10,068 nt of DNA from Clostridia bacterium (GTDB lineage: Bacteria > Bacillota > Clostridia > Christensenellales > Aristaeellaceae), in assembly GCA_017471125.1 (NCBI GenBank), contig JAFUWR010000322.1, positions 1 through 10,068 of the forward strand, read 5' to 3'. Shown one piece after another: positions 5,861 through 10,068 of the stretch. The position numbers and the translations under genes were made by a program. Each line of letters begins with the position of its first letter. Position 1 is the stretch's first letter. The notes beneath the pieces were generated by a model. It saw nothing but the letters and a program-made list of their open reading frames with translations, did no database searches and was not told the origin of the DNA.

Positions 5861-6771
5861 TACGATGCGCCTCCTATGATGTCGGTCAGCCGGTCGATGC
5901 GGTACCTGTCCATGACCGCCGGCAGTTCTTCTATTATTTTCTTGCAGGCGAAGGGGTCGGCGAGGTTCGCCGCGCCCACCTCCACCGCCGTGGCCCCGGC
6001 CAGCATCATCTCGATCACGTCCTCCGCCGAGCTGACGCCGCCCATGCCGATGACGGGGATGTCCACCGCCCGCGCCACCTGGTACACCATCCGCAGGGCC
6101 ACCGGGAACACCGCGGGGCCGGACAGCCCGCCGGTGACGTTGGCGATGACCGGGCGGCGGCGCGTCAGGTCGATGCGCATGCCCATCAGCGTGTTGATGA
6201 GGCTCACCCCGTCCGCGCCCGCGTCGGCGCAGGCTTTGGCGATGGCGGCGATGTCCGTCACGTTGGGGGACAGCTTCATGATGACCGGCTTGGTGGTCAC
6301 GGCCTTGACGGCTTTCGTCACCGCCGCGGCCTGGGCCGGGTCGGTGCCGAAGCTCATGCCGCCGTGGTGGACGTTGGGGCAGGAGATGTTCACCTCCAGC
6401 CAGCCCACCTGCTCGCACCCGTCCAGGCGACGGCAGGTCTCGGCGTATTCCTCGACGGAAAACCCGCTGACGTTGGCCATGACCGGCTTGTGGAAGAGCT
6501 TCGCCAGGTTCGGCAGCTCCTCCGAGATGACCTTGTCCACGCCCGGGTTTTGAAGCCCCACCGCGTTCAGCATGCCCGAGGGGGCCTCCGCGATGCGGGG
6601 CAGGGGATTGCCCAGCCGGGGCTGGAGCGTCGTGCCCTTGAAGGAGAACGTGCCGAGGATGTCGATGTCGTACAGCGCCGCGAACTCCCGCCCGTAGCCG
6701 AAGGTGCCCGAGGCCGGGATGACGGGGTTGTCCAGTGTGATGCCCAGGAGCTTAACGGAGAGGTCTGGCAT
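5860..6771 (-). CDS. pyrD: Dihydroorotate dehydrogenase, class 1B catalytic subunit
   Basis: This 303-aa cytoplasmic FMN flavoprotein oxidises dihydroorotate to orotate. VNISCPNVHHGG at 127-138 carries the catalytic Cys131 of class 1 enzymes. IMKLSPNVTDI (164-174) and GGVSSAEDVIEMMLAGATAVEVG (about 244-266) are FMN and phosphate-binding segments. The neighbouring pyrK makes class 1B (NAD-linked, PyrD2-PyrK2) the natural reading. I start it at ATG 6771 (MPDLSVKLLG), preceded by AAAGGGTG. The open frame extends 28 codons further to 6855, but those codons lie in the repeat element (HTPHSTLHT) and look unlike protein. It overlaps pyrF by 1 nt downstream. Confidence 0.95.
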   Translation of the reverse strand: MPDLSVKLLGITLDNPVIPASGTFGYGREFAALYDIDILGTFSFKGTTLQPRLGNPLPRIAEAPSGMLNAVGLQNPGVDKVISEELPNLAKLFHKPVMANVSGFSVEEYAETCRRLDGCEQVGWLEVNISCPNVHHGGMSFGTDPAQAAAVTKAVKAVTTKPVIMKLSPNVTDIAAIAKACADAGADGVSLINTLMGMRIDLTRRRPVIANVTGGLSGPAVFPVALRMVYQVARAVDIPVIGMGGVSSAEDVIEMMLAGATAVEVGAANLADPFACKKIIEELPAVMDRYRIDRLTDIIGGAS

Positions 6772-6794
6772 GGGATACACCCTTTCGTGGTTTT

Positions 6795-6921
6795 GAGTGT
6801 GGAGTGTGGAATGTGGAGTGTGGAATTTCCAGTGTGCCAGGGGACGAAAGTGCATGATACCAATGCCTTACTGGCCCAAGCTATCTTTAACTCCACTCTC
6901 CACTCTCAACACTCCACACTT
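6795..6921. repeat. Palindromic element with heptad terminal inverted repeats (GTGTGGA type)
   Basis: A 127-bp non-coding element fills most of the 180-nt pyrK-pyrD gap. The left arm (6795-6828) consists of GAGTGTG, GAGTGTG, GAATGTG, GAGTGTG and GAATTT. The reverse complement of the right arm (about 6887-6921) reads AAGTGTG, GAGTGTT, GAGAGTG, GAGAGTG, GAGTTA. CCAGT (6829-6833) and ACTGG (6870-6874) continue the pairing. Size, arm length and the count of four heptads match the element at 5037-5159, but the heptad sequence is different. No transposase or open frame of its own is seen. Confidence 0.75.
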
Positions 6922-6951
6922 CTGCCTTGGATCAGCGTTTCGTTTGACGTT

Positions 6952-7680
6952 TTACCATTTTATCTCGCAGGAGCTTAGGACCGGCCCGTCCTTGCAGATG
7001 CGCTTGTAGCCCGTCAGCGTCTCGCAGGTGCAGCCCATGCACGCGCCGAAGCCGCAGCCCATCCGCGCCTCGAAGCTCAACTGGCCGGGGCAGTCGAGGG
7101 TGTCGAACACCGCCCTCAGCATCGGCTCCGGGCCGCAGGCGAAGTAGTGGGTGGGGTCCGGGAGCAGGATGGCCGTCACGAAGCCCTTCGCGCCGTAGCT
7201 GCCGTCCGCGGTGGACACCCGCACATCGCAGCCCAGGGCCGCGAACTCGTCCTCGTAGAAGATCTCTCCCTTCGTATTGAACCCCAGGCAGACGGTGACC
7301 GCCCTGCCCTGCCCGCGCAGTCGCTTCGCCAGCAGGTACAGCGGGGGCACCCCCACGCCGCCGCCGATGAGCACCGGGCGCGCGCCCGCGCGGGAAAGGT
7401 CGTAGCCGTTGCCCAGCCCCGACAGCGCGTCCAGCGTCTCGCCGGGCTCCATGCGCGTAAGCTGTTCCGTGCCCTTCCCGACCACCTTGTAGATCAGGGT
7501 CAGCTTGTCCCCCTCCGCGTCGCACACCGAGATCGGGCGGCGCAGGTACAGCCCGTCCAGCTTTAGGTTCACGAATTGCCCCGGCGCGGCGATGGGGGAC
7601 ACGTCGCCCTGTAAGACCATGCGGCGGACGCCGGGGGAAAGAGGGGCGTTTTCAAGGATGGTGTAGATGACCTGTTTCAT
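6952..7680 (-). CDS. pyrK: Dihydroorotate dehydrogenase electron transfer subunit
   Basis: This 242-aa cytoplasmic iron-sulfur flavoprotein passes electrons from PyrD to NAD+. The FAD-binding motif RRPISV is at 47-52. LIGGGVGVPPLYLLAKRL at 104-121 and YFACGPEPML at 179-188 are the NAD-binding elements of the ferredoxin-reductase fold. The [2Fe-2S] ligands are Cys209, Cys214, Cys217 (CGFGACMGC) and probably Cys229; a further Cys219 lies in between. The C-x4-C-x2-C pattern fits PyrK. AAGGAG lies just before the ATG. It follows carB by 36 nt containing a small hairpin, and precedes pyrD by a gap holding a palindromic element. Confidence 0.95.
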   Translation of the reverse strand: MKQVIYTILENAPLSPGVRRMVLQGDVSPIAAPGQFVNLKLDGLYLRRPISVCDAEGDKLTLIYKVVGKGTEQLTRMEPGETLDALSGLGNGYDLSRAGARPVLIGGGVGVPPLYLLAKRLRGQGRAVTVCLGFNTKGEIFYEDEFAALGCDVRVSTADGSYGAKGFVTAILLPDPTHYFACGPEPMLRAVFDTLDCPGQLSFEARMGCGFGACMGCTCETLTGYKRICKDGPVLSSCEIKW

Positions 7681-7695
7681 CGGTGCTCCTTATTT

Positions 7696-7713
7696 GGCGC
7701 TGCTGCCAGCGCC
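7696..7713. repeat. Short palindromic intergenic element, copy C (reduced)
   Basis: GGCGCTG (7696-7702) pairs with CAGCGCC (7707-7713) around CTGC. Stem and adjoining CCCATTT(A/G)CG flank match copy A at 115-155. The TAA stop of carB lies within the shared flank. It sits in the 36-nt carB-pyrK gap, ahead of the pyrK ribosome binding site. The CTACGGG flank of copies A and B is missing. Confidence 0.5.
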
Positions 7714-7716
7714 CAT

Positions 7717-10068
7717 TTACGCATCTATCGTCGAGATCGTCAGCGTGGTCTCCTCGAGCACGTCGAGCAGCACGCGCACGGTATCGAGGGAGGTGAACAG
7801 GGAGATATTGTTCTCGGTGGCGCACTGTCTGATCTTGACGCCGTCGGAGAGGGCATTGGAGGAATTGATGTTGCGGGTATTGATGACGTAGGCGATGTGG
7901 CCCTGCCGCATGGACTCGACGATCTCCTCGGCCTCGCCCCTGTGGGCGTCGCTGATCTTTTGCAGCACATGGGTGCGGATGCCGCGCTCCTTGAGGTAGG
8001 CGGCGGTGCCGGCGGTGGCCTCGATGTTGAAGCCCAGGTTGTAGAACCGGCGGATCAGCGGTTCGGCCTCGGCCTTGTCCTCGTCGGCGATGGTGGCGAA
8101 CACGGTGCCGTAGTTCTGGAGCCGCAGCCCGGACGCCTGGAGCGCCTTGTACAGGGCGCGGTTCAGCTTGTCGTCGTAGCCGATGGCCTCGCCGGTGGAC
8201 TTCATCTCCGGGGACAGGTAGGCGTCGAGGCCCTTGATCTTGTTGAAGGAGAACACGGGCACCTTGACGTAGTGGCGCTTCTTCTCCTCGGGGTACAGGT
8301 CGAATATGCCCTGCTCCTTGAGGCTCTTGCCCAGTATGGCCTCGGTGGCGATGTCCGCGAGCGACCAGCCGGTGGCCTTGCTGAGGAACGGCACGGTGCG
8401 GGAGGACCGGGGGTTCACCTCGATGATGTACACGTTTTCGTCCTTGTCCACGATGAACTGTATGTTGTACAGTCCCACGATGCCGATGCCCAGGCCCAGC
8501 TTCTTGGCGTATTGCAGGATGATGCCCTTGACCCGGTCGGAGATGGAGAAGGCGGGGTAGACGGAGATGGAGTCGCCGGAGTGGATGCCGGTGCGCTCCA
8601 CCAGCTCCATGATGCCCGGCACGAACACGTCGCGGCCGTCGCAGATGGCGTCCACCTCGACCTCCTTGCCCTGGATGTAGTGGTCCACCAGCACGGGCTT
8701 GTCGGCGTCGATCTCCACGGCCTCCTTGAGGTAGCGGCGCAGCTGCTGCTCGTTGCCGACGATCTGCATCGCCCGCCCGCCCAGCACGAAGGACGGCCTG
8801 ACCAGCACGGGATAGCCGATCTCCGCCGCGGCGCGGACGCCCTCGTCCACGTTGGTGACGGCGCGGCCCTGGGGCTGGGGGATGTTCAGGTCTTTGAGTA
8901 TCTGCTCGAAGCTGCCGCGGTCCTCGGCCCGCTCGATGGCGGCGCAGTCGGTGCCGATCAGCTTGACGCCGCGCTCCTGAAGCGGCTGCGCCAGATTGAT
9001 GGCCGTCTGCCCGCCCAGCGAGGTGATGACGCCCAGGGGCTTCTCAAAGTCGATGACGTTCATCACGTCCTCCGGCGTCAGCGGCTCGAAGTACAGCTTG
9101 TCGGAGGTCTTGTAGTCGGTGGACACGGTCTCCGGGTTGTTGTTGATGATGATGGCCTCGTAGCCGTTGCGGCGTATGGTCTGCACCGCGTGGACGGTGG
9201 AGTAGTCGAACTCCACGCCCTGGCCGATGCGGATGGGCCCCGCGCCCAGCACTACCACCTTGGGCTTGTCCGTGCGCACGGAGGCGTTTTTCAGGTTGTA
9301 GGAGGAATACAGGTAGGGGATGTAGGTGCCGGTGTGCAGCGTGTCCACCATCGGGAAGGCGGGCGCGATGCCGTTGTCCTTGCGCAGCTTGCAGACGGAC
9401 AGCTCGTCGGCGCCCCACAGCTCCGCGACGGTGCGGTCGGCAAAGCCCATCTTCTTGGCGTCGCGCAGGGCGTCGATGTCGCCCGCCTTGGACTTCAAAA
9501 CGGTCTCCATGTCCGTGATCTTCCTGATGGACTCCAGGAACAGGGACGTTATCATGGTGATCTCGTGCAGCTTGTCCAGCGGCGCGCCGCGGCGGATCAG
9601 CTCGGTGATGGCGAAGATGCCGTCGGCGCGGAAGTCCTTGATGTAGCGCCACAGGCCGTCGTCGTCCATATTGGCGAACTTGGGCAGGCTCAGGTGGTGC
9701 GCGCCGTTTTCCAGCGAGCGCACGGACTTGAGCATGCACTCCTCGAGGGTCGCGCCGATGCCCATGACCTCGCCGGTGGCCTTCATCTGGGTGCCCAGCA
9801 GGTTCGGCGCGGAGGCGAACTTGTCGAAGGGGAACCGGGGGAACTTGGCCACCACGTAGTCCAGGCTGGGCTCGATGGCCGCGGTGCCGCCGGCCACGGG
9901 GATGTCCTCGAGGGCCATGCCCAGGGCGATCTTGGCCGTCACCGACGCGATGGGATAGCCCGACGCCTTGGACGCCAGCGCGGACGAGCGCGACACGCGG
10001 GGATTGACTTCTATCAGATAATACTCGCTGGTCTCGGGATGCAGCGCGAACTGCACGTTGCAGCCGCC
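7717..10068 (-). CDS. carB: Carbamoyl phosphate synthase large subunit (5' end outside window)
   Basis: The visible 783 residues are the C-terminal part of the roughly 1070-aa large subunit, which makes carbamoyl phosphate from bicarbonate, two ATP and ammonia delivered by CarA. The frame is open to the window edge; about 280 N-terminal residues are missing. Fragment residues 16-30 (YYLIEVNPRVSRSSA) hold the metal-binding Glu-x-Asn of the first ATP-grasp domain. An oligomerisation region follows. KPKVVVLGAGPIRIGQG (about 268-284) opens the second half, and YIIEVNPRSSRTVPFLSKATG (about 547-567) is the equivalent site of the second ATP-grasp. The last ~130 residues form the MGS-like allosteric domain. 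Placement before pyrK suggests a pyrimidine-dedicated enzyme under UMP and PRPP control, as in B. subtilis PyrAB; that is inferred. The GTG at 10056 is an internal Val codon, not a start. Confidence 0.96.
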   Translation of the reverse strand, partial: GGCNVQFALHPETSEYYLIEVNPRVSRSSALASKASGYPIASVTAKIALGMALEDIPVAGGTAAIEPSLDYVVAKFPRFPFDKFASAPNLLGTQMKATGEVMGIGATLEECMLKSVRSLENGAHHLSLPKFANMDDDGLWRYIKDFRADGIFAITELIRRGAPLDKLHEITMITSLFLESIRKITDMETVLKSKAGDIDALRDAKKMGFADRTVAELWGADELSVCKLRKDNGIAPAFPMVDTLHTGTYIPYLYSSYNLKNASVRTDKPKVVVLGAGPIRIGQGVEFDYSTVHAVQTIRRNGYEAIIINNNPETVSTDYKTSDKLYFEPLTPEDVMNVIDFEKPLGVITSLGGQTAINLAQPLQERGVKLIGTDCAAIERAEDRGSFEQILKDLNIPQPQGRAVTNVDEGVRAAAEIGYPVLVRPSFVLGGRAMQIVGNEQQLRRYLKEAVEIDADKPVLVDHYIQGKEVEVDAICDGRDVFVPGIMELVERTGIHSGDSISVYPAFSISDRVKGIILQYAKKLGLGIGIVGLYNIQFIVDKDENVYIIEVNPRSSRTVPFLSKATGWSLADIATEAILGKSLKEQGIFDLYPEEKKRHYVKVPVFSFNKIKGLDAYLSPEMKSTGEAIGYDDKLNRALYKALQASGLRLQNYGTVFATIADEDKAEAEPLIRRFYNLGFNIEATAGTAAYLKERGIRTHVLQKISDAHRGEAEEIVESMRQGHIAYVINTRNINSSNALSDGVKIRQCATENNISLFTSLDTVRVLLDVLEETTLTISTIDA

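Noticed and set aside
5863..6418. Upstream extension of the pyrF frame through pyrD
   Set aside because: The extension is a low-complexity shadow of pyrD. The true PyrF start is the ATG at 5860, with AGGAGG upstream and TAATG coupling.
5037..6921. CRISPR array
   Set aside because: Units are 7 nt and contiguous, with no spacers of 25-40 nt and no cas genes.

Overview
The window is GC-rich bacterial DNA. Most of it is a pyrimidine (UMP) biosynthesis operon on the minus strand. Several points suggest a Clostridia-type Firmicute, probably a gut-associated lineage: PyrK together with a class 1B PyrD, a long bacterial sn-glycerol-1-phosphate dehydrogenase, a secreted multi-SH3 protein, purine-rich AGGAGG-type ribosome binding sites, and dense short palindromic intergenic repeats. 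I infer this from gene families and style; no 16S or other taxonomic marker is present.

Layout from left to right. Positions 1-150 hold only repeats: a heptad array, GC-rich hairpins and a short palindromic element. A glycerol-1-phosphate dehydrogenase gene (153-1544, minus) follows, with its own near-consensus promoter at 1579-1607. An AT-rich divergent promoter region separates it from a plus-strand gene for a secreted protein of five SH3-like repeats (1806-2936). A perfect 22-bp hairpin (2942-2989) lies between this gene and the convergent pyr operon and probably ends transcription from both sides.

The pyr operon reads right to left: carB (5' end outside the window), pyrK, pyrD, pyrF, pyrE, pyrB, pyrI. 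These genes cover carbamoyl phosphate synthesis, aspartate transcarbamoylation with its regulatory subunit, dihydroorotate oxidation, orotate phosphoribosylation and OMP decarboxylation. Only carA and pyrC (dihydroorotase) are missing from the pathway, and both could lie upstream beyond position 10068. The genes form three tightly coupled blocks: carB-pyrK, pyrD-pyrF (1-nt overlap) and pyrE-pyrB-pyrI (4-nt ATGA overlaps). No PyrR-type attenuator or riboswitch is visible; a leader would be expected upstream of the window.

The most unusual structure is in the gaps between these blocks. The pyrD-pyrK and pyrE-pyrF gaps each hold a non-coding palindromic element of about 125 bp. Its terminal inverted repeats are built of four tandem 7-nt units, and the heptad differs between the two elements. 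The element in the pyrE-pyrF gap runs into pyrF and supplies its last five codons and stop codon. A related heptad array lies at the left edge of the window. A second, smaller palindrome family (about 30 bp) occurs directly beside the stop codons of three genes.
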